A stretch of DNA of 64,000 bases from Amycolatopsis vancoresmycina (GTDB lineage: Bacteria > Actinomycetota > Actinomycetes > Mycobacteriales > Pseudonocardiaceae): assembly GCF_000716785.1 (NCBI RefSeq), contig NZ_JNYY01000001.1, forward strand, positions 744,001-808,000, in the 5' to 3' direction. Both the position numbers and the translations under genes were made by a program. Of this stretch, positions 49,675 through 58,064 are shown in pieces. Each line of letters starts with the position of its first letter. The stretch's first letter is position 1. The notes beneath the pieces were generated by a model. The model was not told the origin of the DNA. It worked only from the letters and a program-made list of their open reading frames with translations, and searched no databases.

Positions 49675-50019
49675 ATGCCCGAACCGATCCTGGTCTCCAT
49701 CGCCGCCGCACTGGCGGCGAAGGGTGCGACCGGCCTCTACGACCTGGTCAAACGCAAGTTCGCGAAGAACCCCAAGGCCATCGCGGCCTTGGAGGCGGCC
49801 TCGGCGGCTCCGGAGGACGACAAGCCGATCACCGCCCTCGCCGAGCGGCTTTACGAGGCGGAGGCGGAGGACGGGGAGTTTTCCGAAGCGTTGCGGGCGG
49901 AGTGGGACAAGCTGCCGGAGAGCCGCGTGTCGCACGGCGACGTGCACAATTCGGTGACCGGGACCGTCACCGGGAAGGTCGTGCAGCTGCGGGACGTGCA
50001 CGGCAACATCAACCTCTGA
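49675..50019 (+). CDS. Bell-like small effector with C-terminal amyloid signalling motif
   Basis: 114 residues. The N-terminal ~80 residues are helical, beginning with an amphipathic, membrane-active-looking helix (EPILVSIAAALAAKGATGLYDLVKRKFA), the layout of Bell, the bacterial counterpart of fungal HeLo/HELL cell-death domains. Residues ~92-113 (NSVTGTVTGKVVQ, then VHGNIN) match the bacterial amyloid signalling (BASS) pattern N-x-V-x-G-x-V-x-G-x-VVQ-x3-V-x-G. The next gene starts three bases later and begins with a similar motif. By analogy, amyloid templating from the activated NLR would drive effector oligomerisation and membrane damage. The domain name is my pattern judgement, not a search result. 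Confidence 0.72.
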   Translation: MPEPILVSIAAALAAKGATGLYDLVKRKFAKNPKAIAALEAASAAPEDDKPITALAERLYEAEAEDGEFSEALRAEWDKLPESRVSHGDVHNSVTGTVTGKVVQLRDVHGNINL

Positions 50020-50022
50020 GCC

Positions 50023-53000
50023 GTGGCGGACAACCAGTTCACCGGCGACGCCCGCACCGTGGCGCAGTTCGGCGCGGTGTACGGCGTGGTGAACGTCCAC
50101 GGGACCGCGGCGGCGCCGGAGACCGAGGTCGCGCCGCCGAAGGGGTGGGACGACCGGCCGGAGCTGCCGCCGGCCGTCCGGAACCTGCTGCAGGTCCAGA
50201 TCGACACCGCGAAGGACCTGCCGTACCAGCTGCCCGGTGCCCGGCAGACGTCACTGGCGGCCGTCTACGTGCGGCAGGAGATCAGCAGCGAGACCGACAG
50301 CGGGCCGGCCGAGCCGGCCCGCCCGCGCCCGGTGCTCGACGGCCGCGGGCAGCGGATCGACCTGCCGGCACGGCCGGTGCCGCGGCTGGTGGTGCGGCCG
50401 CCGTCCCGCACGGTGCGAGCCGCCCTCGACGACGACGACCACCTGCTGGTCACCGGCGGCCCGGGCCAGGGCAAGTCGACGCTGTCGCTCCGGCTGGCGG
50501 CGGACATCGCCCAGCAGTGGAAGGGCCACGACGGCGAAGCGCCGCTCGCCGAACCGGTGATCCCGGTGCGCCTGCCCGCCCGGGAACTGGCCGCCCGGCT
50601 GAACCTGCCGTTCTTCCAGGCACTGGCGGAAAGCGTCCAGGCCGAGTACGGCGCGCTGCTCGATTTCCCGGTCGAGGCCGGCACGCTGGCCGGGCGCGTG
50701 GCGGGCTGCCGCTGGCTGCTCCTGGTCGACGGCCTGGACGAGGTCGCCGACCTCGTCCAGCGGGACCGGCTGATCAAGGTCCTGGCCTCGCGGGCGTCCC
50801 AGGAGGCGTCGGCTCACTACCGGATCGTGCTGACCACGCGGCCGATCGCCGGGGCGGCGCTGGCGCCGTTCCACGGAGCCGGTGCGGCGCGCTATGAACT
50901 CTTGCCGTTCGACGAAGAGGCGTTGCGCCACTTCGCGGCCAACTGGTTCGCCGAGGGCGACACCGCCGAGCGGTTCGTCCGGCAGGTGCACGACGCGAAC
51001 CTGGACGAGCTGGTCCGCGTGCCGCTGCTGGCCACGATCGCGGCGATCATGTTCGAGCAGGACCGCGACCGGCGGCTGCCGGACAACCGGTACGAGCTCT
51101 ACGAGAGCTACCTGACGTACCTGCAGTCCGCCCGCGTGATCGCGCCCTCGCCGTGGGACGAGTGCCGCTCGCGGCTCTTCGAGCACCTCGGCTGCGTGCG
51201 GTTGGAGGAGGACACGTCGCTCCTGACGGCGGCCTGCGACTGGGTGGCCGCCAACGCATCCCATGCCTGCGGCGGCACGAACTGGCGCGAGCAGCTGACG
51301 ACGTACCTCACCGCCGTCGGCCCGTTCGTGTCCCGCGCGGGTGAGCTGCGGTTCCTCCACCACAGTTTCGCCGAGCACCTCGCGGCGACGGCGCACGCGC
51401 TGCGGCTCCCGGACCGGTTCGACCCGGAAGCGGAAGAATTCGTCCGGCTGCTGCACACCGCGCGCCCGGGCGAACGCGGCCGGCACGCCCGGCTCGTCCT
51501 GCTGCACTACACCCGGTTGCGGCAGCCGGAGACCGACCGCCTGATCAGGCACCTGCACGCGGGCAACCCGGCGATGCACGTACTGGCGGCGCGATTGCTC
51601 GCCTGGCACGCCCCGGCGGGCGTGGAAACCACGGACGCGTTCCTGGCCACCGCCCGGAAGTGGGCGATGACCACGCAGTACCCGGCACAGGTGATCCTCA
51701 CCCAGGTGAGCCGCGCCGCCCACCACCCACCGCTGGCGGGCTGGCTGCGCGACCTGATGGGCGACGCGGAAGCGCCGTGGGAGTCACGGATCGAAGCGGG
51801 CCGTGCGCTGGCGGCACGGTTGTACGGGTCCGACCGTGTTGATGCGGTGGAGATGCTGCGGTCGGTCGTCGAGGACGAGGCGATCGCGGTCGAGTTCCGG
51901 TTCGAAGCGGCCAAGGCGCTGGCCGAAGGCAGCACGGACGAACGACTGACGGCGGTGTCCGGTCTGGTGTCGGTGCTGACGGACCCGGGCGCGACTGCGT
52001 TGCAAAACCGGAACGCGGCGATCGTGCTCGCCGGGTTGGGGCCGGAGCCACGGACCCGAGCGATCGAGGCGCTGGCCAGGCTGCTCGACGACTCCGACGT
52101 GCCGCAGGACGACATGGTCCAGGCAGCGCTGGGACTGCTTGAGATCGGAGCCGGGTACGAGGACCGGTGCGCCGAGCTTTTCCGCGCCATCCTGGCCGGT
52201 CCCGACGATGCCACGCCCGACGTGCGGAACGCGGCCTTGGGCTTGGCGTCACTGGGACACCTCGCGGATGTGGTGACCGCGCTCAAGGCCCGGCTCGCCG
52301 ATCGGCGGCCGAACCGTGTTCGCCTCGCGGCCATCCTGCTCGTCCAGCTCGGGCCTCAGTACCGGTTGGAAGCGGCGGAAATGCTGTTCGCCTCGGCCTC
52401 CCGCCCGGGTGTGCGTACCTCAGTCCGGGTGAACGTCGCCGGCACGCTCGAAGCTTTCGGCACGGAGTTTCGTGAGAGCGCACTGGCCTTGCTCCGCAGA
52501 GCCTCCGCCCACCGGCCGGTCGACACCAACGCGCTGCTCTGGATGGCCGACACCTTGGCCGACTTCGGTCCGGAGTACCACCTGGAGGCTGCACGGGAAT
52601 TCAACCGCGTGGCTGATCATCCCCATGCCGCGCACTTCGAACGCACCATTGCGCTGGGCAAGCTCGCCGAGCTCGGCGAACCCCACCGCGCGGCCGCCCT
52701 GCAGGCGCTGCGCGGTGACTTGACGAACCGCAGTGCCAATCCCGATCTCCGCGTCGGGGCGGGCCGTGAGCTCGTCAGGCTGGGGCCGGCATTCCACGCC
52801 GAGGCAGCTCAGCAGCTCTTAAAGATCGCTTCGGGCCGCGCTGTCGATCCTCAGGTGCGCATGTCGGCGTGGCAAGTACTCCAGCCGCTCGGGACGGCCT
52901 TCCACCACCAGGCATCGGACGCCCTCCTCACGCTCCTCGGTCCTCAAGAGGCAAGCGCTTGGGAAGCGCACACTTCGACCGGCGTCTTCTATCCCTACGA

Positions 53001-55287
53001 CGGCGATGTCGATTCGAACGCCGCAGCCGTCGCACTGGTCTCGGTGCTGCGTGATCCGACGCGGAGTGTCCGGCACCGCGTGGCGGCCGCGCGCAGCTTG
53101 GTGAATCTCGGCCGGCACCACCACTTCCAGGCCATTGAAGGATTCGCCGAGCTCCTCGACCGAAAGGAGATACCCTTCGATGAGCTCACACTGGCGGTGG
53201 GTGCCTTCTCCGACGTGAGTGTCACCCGGCGAATGGACCTGGCCGATTTGCTGGCCGCCACCGTGGTACCGGGACAGGCTTCGGCCGAACTGGTTTGCGC
53301 GACGGCCGAGGCATTGGCCGAGCTGGCCCTCTCCCACCCGCGGGTCGACGCCGCGGTGCGTGCCCTGCGATCCGACGAATCGATCGCCGGCGGCCGACGC
53401 GCCGAGGCGGCCGTCATCGTCGCCGCGCAAGACCCGGCCGAAGTCCCGACCGCCCTGGAGATCGTGCGGCCCCTACAGCACGACATCGGCATTCACACGT
53501 GGTCCAGTCACATCCGGGATCTCGCCGAGCTCGGCGCGGAACTGCCCGGGGAGGTGAGCACGGGCACCGCGGCCGCGGACGCGGCGGTATGGGTGCGGCA
53601 GGAGTGCGCCGAGCTGCTGACCGAATACCGTCCCGACCTGAGCCACGAGGCGGTGGCCGAGCTGCGCTCGCAAGCCGAGGACGAGCACCTTGCGTTCACC
53701 TGGCGCTCCTCGGCACTTCTGCAGCTGGTGCAGCTTGACCTCGCCACCGTCGACGAAGCGATCGGTTTCCATCGGAGGGCTCTCGACGACGAAGGAGAAC
53801 TCGTTCGCCACCGCTGCGACGCCGCGAACACACTCGTGCAGCTCGATCCCGCACAGGACGGTGCCGCGCAGCCCGTCCTCCGAAGGCTGGCCGGTAGCTC
53901 CGGGCTATCCGACGCCGAACGCGCGGTCGCTGTCAAGCGACTCACCTGGAACAGTCTTCCGCCGACCGAGTTCCTTCCGCTCGTGCGGGCCATCGTGCAC
54001 GCTCCGGCGACCTCCCCCACCGTGCGGCAGGACCTCGCCCGGCTCCTGCCCGCAACCGAGTTGCGAGCCGTTTCGCGGGCGACGATCGCCGATCGCTTCG
54101 CGTCGGTCGCGTCCTGGACGGGGGCCACCTCCGGCTACTGGGACAACTGGTCCTTGGCAAGCGAACTCGAAGCCACGCTTCGGGACGCGCTGGCCGCTCC
54201 CGAAACCTCCGAAGCCGAGCGGATTGCCGTCGCGTCCGCGCTGGCCGACCTTTCCCCTCGGCTCGTCCCGGAAGCCGTTGCCCTGTTGACGGATCTCGGC
54301 GAGAGCGGCCATCTCCGGCAGCGACGGCTTCTCGCCCTCGCGGAGCTGGAGCCCGCGTGGCGGCAACGCCTCCTCGCCGGCACCCGTGACGGATTCGACG
54401 GCGCAGGGTGGCGGCAGCAGCTCGAGGCCGCGGATCTCCTCCTGAACCTCGACCCCGAACCGTTGACGGACGGCGACCGTGCTTGGCTGACGAGGATGCT
54501 CCACGACGCCCGTTTCGCCGATCAGCAGCGGATCGTGGTGTCCGCCGCGCTCGGGCGGCTCAACGCCATCCGTGCCCTCCGTGACAACCCGGAAAGCAGC
54601 CCGGTGACGCATTGGCTGGCGGCCGGCTGGATGCGCGACTACACCCGCGAGGACCGTGAGCGCGGCGCTCAGGTTCTCGCAGCCATCGCCGAAGATCAAG
54701 CCTCCCGGCCTGCCCTGCGCTGGCGGGCGGCTCAGGATCTCGCGTTGTTCGGCACGCGCGGCCGCGAGCTTGCCGTGGAACGGCTGCAGGCGATGATGCC
54801 GGACGAGACGTTGCCGCTTCTGGCCCGCATGAACGCCGCGCAAGTGCTCGGCGACATCCGGCCGGACCTGCGTAGTGAGGCATTGGCCTTCCTCCACCGG
54901 CTTGATGCCACCGCCCGCCCCTTCGTCCGGTTCCAGGTGCTCGAAGCCATCGGCCGGTACGAACCGGAGGAGGCTGCGCTCGCCTTGCGGGCCATCGCCG
55001 AAGACGCAGCGCAACCGTCTGTCATCAGGCTGCGCTGTGCCAAAGCGATGTCCGCATTGCACCGGGACTACCGTGAGCCCGCCGCGCTCGTTTGCCGTGA
55101 ACTGGCGCACGACATCGCCGTGCCTCGCCATATCAGGGCTGGCGCGGCGCGAATGCTGGCCCTCCTCAGTGCCATGTGCCGCCAGGAAGCGCGGGATCTC
55201 CTAACCGAGATCAACGCGAACTGGGGCCGTCAGCTGAATAAACGGGCCTCTGCGGCCGCCCAGTCGGCCGTTCCCGACGGGTCGTAG
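50023..55287 (+). CDS. NLR-like NACHT ATPase with N-terminal amyloid motif and long HEAT-repeat sensor
   Basis: 1754 residues from GTG, three bases after the effector stop. Residues ~5-26 (NQFTGDARTVAQFGAVYG, then VVN) mirror the effector's C-terminal motif. NACHT ATPase from ~135: Walker A GGPGQGKST (145-153), Walker B LLLVDGLDE (232-240), sensor-1 RIVLTTRP (267-274), and the winged-helix end LHHSFAEHLAATA (~440). Residues ~500-1740 are helical HEAT/armadillo-like repeats, presumably the ligand sensor. No membrane segment or enzymatic effector domain is present, so signalling must go to the partner. The 3' end overlaps rhaB on the opposite strand by 58 bases. Confidence 0.85.
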   Translation: MADNQFTGDARTVAQFGAVYGVVNVHGTAAAPETEVAPPKGWDDRPELPPAVRNLLQVQIDTAKDLPYQLPGARQTSLAAVYVRQEISSETDSGPAEPARPRPVLDGRGQRIDLPARPVPRLVVRPPSRTVRAALDDDDHLLVTGGPGQGKSTLSLRLAADIAQQWKGHDGEAPLAEPVIPVRLPARELAARLNLPFFQALAESVQAEYGALLDFPVEAGTLAGRVAGCRWLLLVDGLDEVADLVQRDRLIKVLASRASQEASAHYRIVLTTRPIAGAALAPFHGAGAARYELLPFDEEALRHFAANWFAEGDTAERFVRQVHDANLDELVRVPLLATIAAIMFEQDRDRRLPDNRYELYESYLTYLQSARVIAPSPWDECRSRLFEHLGCVRLEEDTSLLTAACDWVAANASHACGGTNWREQLTTYLTAVGPFVSRAGELRFLHHSFAEHLAATAHALRLPDRFDPEAEEFVRLLHTARPGERGRHARLVLLHYTRLRQPETDRLIRHLHAGNPAMHVLAARLLAWHAPAGVETTDAFLATARKWAMTTQYPAQVILTQVSRAAHHPPLAGWLRDLMGDAEAPWESRIEAGRALAARLYGSDRVDAVEMLRSVVEDEAIAVEFRFEAAKALAEGSTDERLTAVSGLVSVLTDPGATALQNRNAAIVLAGLGPEPRTRAIEALARLLDDSDVPQDDMVQAALGLLEIGAGYEDRCAELFRAILAGPDDATPDVRNAALGLASLGHLADVVTALKARLADRRPNRVRLAAILLVQLGPQYRLEAAEMLFASASRPGVRTSVRVNVAGTLEAFGTEFRESALALLRRASAHRPVDTNALLWMADTLADFGPEYHLEAAREFNRVADHPHAAHFERTIALGKLAELGEPHRAAALQALRGDLTNRSANPDLRVGAGRELVRLGPAFHAEAAQQLLKIASGRAVDPQVRMSAWQVLQPLGTAFHHQASDALLTLLGPQEASAWEAHTSTGVFYPYDGDVDSNAAAVALVSVLRDPTRSVRHRVAAARSLVNLGRHHHFQAIEGFAELLDRKEIPFDELTLAVGAFSDVSVTRRMDLADLLAATVVPGQASAELVCATAEALAELALSHPRVDAAVRALRSDESIAGGRRAEAAVIVAAQDPAEVPTALEIVRPLQHDIGIHTWSSHIRDLAELGAELPGEVSTGTAAADAAVWVRQECAELLTEYRPDLSHEAVAELRSQAEDEHLAFTWRSSALLQLVQLDLATVDEAIGFHRRALDDEGELVRHRCDAANTLVQLDPAQDGAAQPVLRRLAGSSGLSDAERAVAVKRLTWNSLPPTEFLPLVRAIVHAPATSPTVRQDLARLLPATELRAVSRATIADRFASVASWTGATSGYWDNWSLASELEATLRDALAAPETSEAERIAVASALADLSPRLVPEAVALLTDLGESGHLRQRRLLALAELEPAWRQRLLAGTRDGFDGAGWRQQLEAADLLLNLDPEPLTDGDRAWLTRMLHDARFADQQRIVVSAALGRLNAIRALRDNPESSPVTHWLAAGWMRDYTREDRERGAQVLAAIAEDQASRPALRWRAAQDLALFGTRGRELAVERLQAMMPDETLPLLARMNAAQVLGDIRPDLRSEALAFLHRLDATARPFVRFQVLEAIGRYEPEEAALALRAIAEDAAQPSVIRLRCAKAMSALHRDYREPAALVCRELAHDIAVPRHIRAGAARMLALLSAMCRQEARDLLTEINANWGRQLNKRASAAAQSAVPDGS

Positions 55288-56636
55288 CGGCGGATCTCCT
55301 GCGTCTCGCGCACCAACGCCCGCATCGACGCCAAGTCCGGTAGGTCCTCTCCCAGGGCCCGGGCCTGGACCAGCACGTTACCCAGCGCTGCCGCCTCGAC
55401 CGGGCCTGCCAGGACCGGGACTCCGCATGCGTCCGCCGTCGACTGGCACAAAAGCTCGTTGCGGGCGCCGCCGCCCACCAGGTGGATCATGTCGACCTGG
55501 CGGCCGGCGATGCGGGCCGCCTCGTGGATTGTGCGGCGGTGGGCCAACGCCAGGCTGTCCACTATGCACCGGACCATTGCCGCTCGGTCGGATGAGGGGC
55601 GCTGGCCCGTTGCTTGGCAGGCTGCGGAAATTCGGGCTGGCATGTCGCCCGGCGGGAGGAACTCGGGTGCGTCGATGTCCACCACCGCTGCCAGGGCTGG
55701 GGATTCCGCTGCGGCGGTGAGCAGAAGAGGGAGGTCCGAAGTGGACCATGTCCGCAGCGTTTCCGACAGTACCCACAGGCCCATCACGTTGCGCAGGAAG
55801 CGGATCGTGCCGTCGACTCCGCCTTCGTTTGTGAAGTTCGCCGCCAGGGCCGCGTCGCTCAGCACCGGGGCGGGCAGCTCCAGACCGGCCAGCGACCACG
55901 TGCCCGACGAGATGTACGCGAAATTCGTTCCGGGGGCCGCCGGGACCGCGGCCACAGCCGATGCCGTGTCGTGGGAGCCCACCGCGACCACCGGGACGCC
56001 GCCCAGCTCGTCCGCCGTGCCCACCACTGTCCCGGGGTCGCGCAACGGGGGCAGCAGCCGCGGCGGGATCCCCACGCGAGACGCCAACGATGTCGCCCAG
56101 GTTCGAGCGCGGACGTCGTACAGCTGGGTCGTCGAAGCGTTCGTGCGCTCGGCACCGATCGATCCGGTGAGCCAGTAGTTCAGCAGGTCCGGAATGAGGA
56201 GCATCGTCGACGCCGCCGAGAGGCGGTCGCCTTCGGAAACCAGCTGGTAGAGCGTGTTGAACGGCAACTGCTGCAGGCCCGTCACGTCGTAAAGGGACCG
56301 TGGGGAGAGCCGAGCGGAAACCCGAGCGGGAATGCCGTCCGTGCGCGAGTCGCGGTAGTGGACAGGATTGCCTAGGAGGGCGCCGCGGTCGTCCAGGAGT
56401 CCGTAGTCCACCGCCCAGGAGTCGATGCCGACGCCGTCCAGGCGGCCGGCTTCCCGGATCCCGGCCAGGGTTTCGCGGTACAGCCCGAGAATGTCCCAGT
56501 ACAGCAGCGGCCCCGCGCGGACGCCGCCGTTCGGGAAGCGCCGGACCTCGTCGACCGCCAGCCGCGAAGGCCCGACCGTCCCGGCCATCACCCGGCCGCT
56601 GGACGCGCCGAGGTCGACCGCCGCCACTCGCTTCAC
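55230..56636 (-). CDS. rhaB: Rhamnulokinase
   Basis: 468 residues from GTG (VKRVAAVDLGASSGRVMAG). FGGY-family carbohydrate kinase: nucleotide motif DLGASSGR, GIDSWAVDYGLLD, VGSHDTASAVAAVP, SSGTWSLAG, and IHLVGGGARNELLCQ. It phosphorylates L-rhamnulose to L-rhamnulose-1-phosphate. It overlaps the preceding isomerase-like gene by GTGA, and is last in the rha operon. The final codons lie over the NLR gene's 3' end on the other strand. Confidence 0.92.
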   Translation of the reverse strand: MKRVAAVDLGASSGRVMAGTVGPSRLAVDEVRRFPNGGVRAGPLLYWDILGLYRETLAGIREAGRLDGVGIDSWAVDYGLLDDRGALLGNPVHYRDSRTDGIPARVSARLSPRSLYDVTGLQQLPFNTLYQLVSEGDRLSAASTMLLIPDLLNYWLTGSIGAERTNASTTQLYDVRARTWATSLASRVGIPPRLLPPLRDPGTVVGTADELGGVPVVAVGSHDTASAVAAVPAAPGTNFAYISSGTWSLAGLELPAPVLSDAALAANFTNEGGVDGTIRFLRNVMGLWVLSETLRTWSTSDLPLLLTAAAESPALAAVVDIDAPEFLPPGDMPARISAACQATGQRPSSDRAAMVRCIVDSLALAHRRTIHEAARIAGRQVDMIHLVGGGARNELLCQSTADACGVPVLAGPVEAAALGNVLVQARALGEDLPDLASMRALVRETQEIRRYDPSGTADWAAAEARLFS

Positions 56637-58054
56637 GGGCGGACCACCGTCAGCTCCAGGCCGAGCAGGTCCGCCACCGCCGTCAGTTCGTCGACGCGGT
56701 GGCCGGTGCCGAGCGCCCAGTGGTGGGCGATGCCGCTCGCCGACCACGCGTCGGTCCACTCGCCCGGGTCGCAGCCGAAGTCCACACGGGACGTCGTGTT
56801 GCCGATGCGCAGCAGCGGTCCCGGTACCACCGTGCCCTCGGATGCGATCAGCGTGAACGTTCCGTCCCGGCGCTGGCCGAGCCCGCACAGCGTCACCGGC
56901 CCGTGCTGGACGTCGAACTCCACCGAGACGCCCCAGCCGCGCTTGCCGTGGTAGACGCCCAAGCCGCGCAGCAGTGGCTTGCGGGCGCTGATCCCGAGGT
57001 GCGCCGGGCCGTCGTGGCCCATCTCGACCACGCCGTCGCGGAAGTTCAGCGCCTGCAGCTCGGTGAACGAACCGCCCGCGCCGAGGCGGTCCATGACGAG
57101 CATGGCCAGTGACGTCCGCAGCTCGTACTCGCCGACCGCCGGGATGCCGCGGGCGGTGAGCAGGGACGCGCCGAGGATGAACCCGGCGCCGACGCGCTCG
57201 TGCGCCTCGCCGTCCAGGCCGCGGTGGTAGTAGGCCAGGGAGTCCAGTGAGAAATCCGAAACCAGGCGGTCGAGGGCGACCGAAACCCGGGCGCCCCAGG
57301 CGAAGTCTTCATCCACAACGGACTCGTCCACAGTGAACACTTCGCGGGCCAGCGCGACGCGCGCGGCGGTTTCGGCGTCGGTGACCTTCTCGACGCGGAC
57401 CCGCAGGTCGTCGATCTCCAGGATCTCGACGTGCCCGCCGAGCTGGGCCGAGACCAGGGTCGGGTCGGTGGCGACGTCCATCATGCCCGGGTAGAGGTGC
57501 CCGAGCAGGCCGTGGCGGCCGTGCCGCAGCGCCGCACGGACGCCGGCTGCCTTGATCCAGCGGGAAATCCGCGTCCAGGCGCGCTCGTCCTCGAGGTAGC
57601 CGGACACCGAGCGGAACTCGACGCCGAGGCGGCGGAACGCGTTGGCCATCTCCGGCAGCGGGCAGGCGCCGCAGTAGGCCAGCCACGCGCCGGTGTCGAA
57701 GGACTCGTGGTCCATCGCCTCGGTGGGCTGCAGGTTCAGCAGCAGCACCGGCGCGCCCGAGCGCTGCGCGACCGGGGCCAGCATGCTGGACGTCAGGTAC
57801 GTCGTGAGGAACCCGACGATCAGGTCGCACCCGGCCACCCGCAGCCTCTCGGCCGCGGCCGCGCCTTCGGCGGCGTCGGAGACGAATCCGGCGTCGATCA
57901 CCTCGCAGTCCATTCCGGACAGTCGAGAAGAGACGCGCCGGGCCGAGTCCTGCAGCTGGGGCAGCAGGGCCGGGAACTGCGGCCAGTACGCGCCCAGCCC
58001 GCCCGAGACGAGGCCGACGCGCGTGCGGCGCGGGGTCGTGCGTTCCAAGGTCAT
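56633..58054 (-). CDS. L-fucose/L-arabinose isomerase-family protein
   Basis: 473 residues from ATG with GGAGG five bases upstream. N-terminal Rossmann-like part (RVGLVSGGLGAYWPQFPALL, AGCDLIVGFLTTYLTSSML, PVLLLNLQPTEAMDH) and C-terminal isomerase part (GEYELRTSLAMLVMDRLG, MGHDGPAHLGI). It resembles AraA/FucI-type isomerases. The operon already encodes a xylose-isomerase-like L-rhamnose isomerase, so this enzyme may isomerise another deoxy- or pentose sugar (L-fucose, L-lyxose, L-mannose). Substrate unknown. Confidence 0.78.
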   Translation of the reverse strand: MTLERTTPRRTRVGLVSGGLGAYWPQFPALLPQLQDSARRVSSRLSGMDCEVIDAGFVSDAAEGAAAAERLRVAGCDLIVGFLTTYLTSSMLAPVAQRSGAPVLLLNLQPTEAMDHESFDTGAWLAYCGACPLPEMANAFRRLGVEFRSVSGYLEDERAWTRISRWIKAAGVRAALRHGRHGLLGHLYPGMMDVATDPTLVSAQLGGHVEILEIDDLRVRVEKVTDAETAARVALAREVFTVDESVVDEDFAWGARVSVALDRLVSDFSLDSLAYYHRGLDGEAHERVGAGFILGASLLTARGIPAVGEYELRTSLAMLVMDRLGAGGSFTELQALNFRDGVVEMGHDGPAHLGISARKPLLRGLGVYHGKRGWGVSVEFDVQHGPVTLCGLGQRRDGTFTLIASEGTVVPGPLLRIGNTTSRVDFGCDPGEWTDAWSASGIAHHWALGTGHRVDELTAVADLLGLELTVVRP

Positions 58055-58064
58055 CGGTCCTCCG

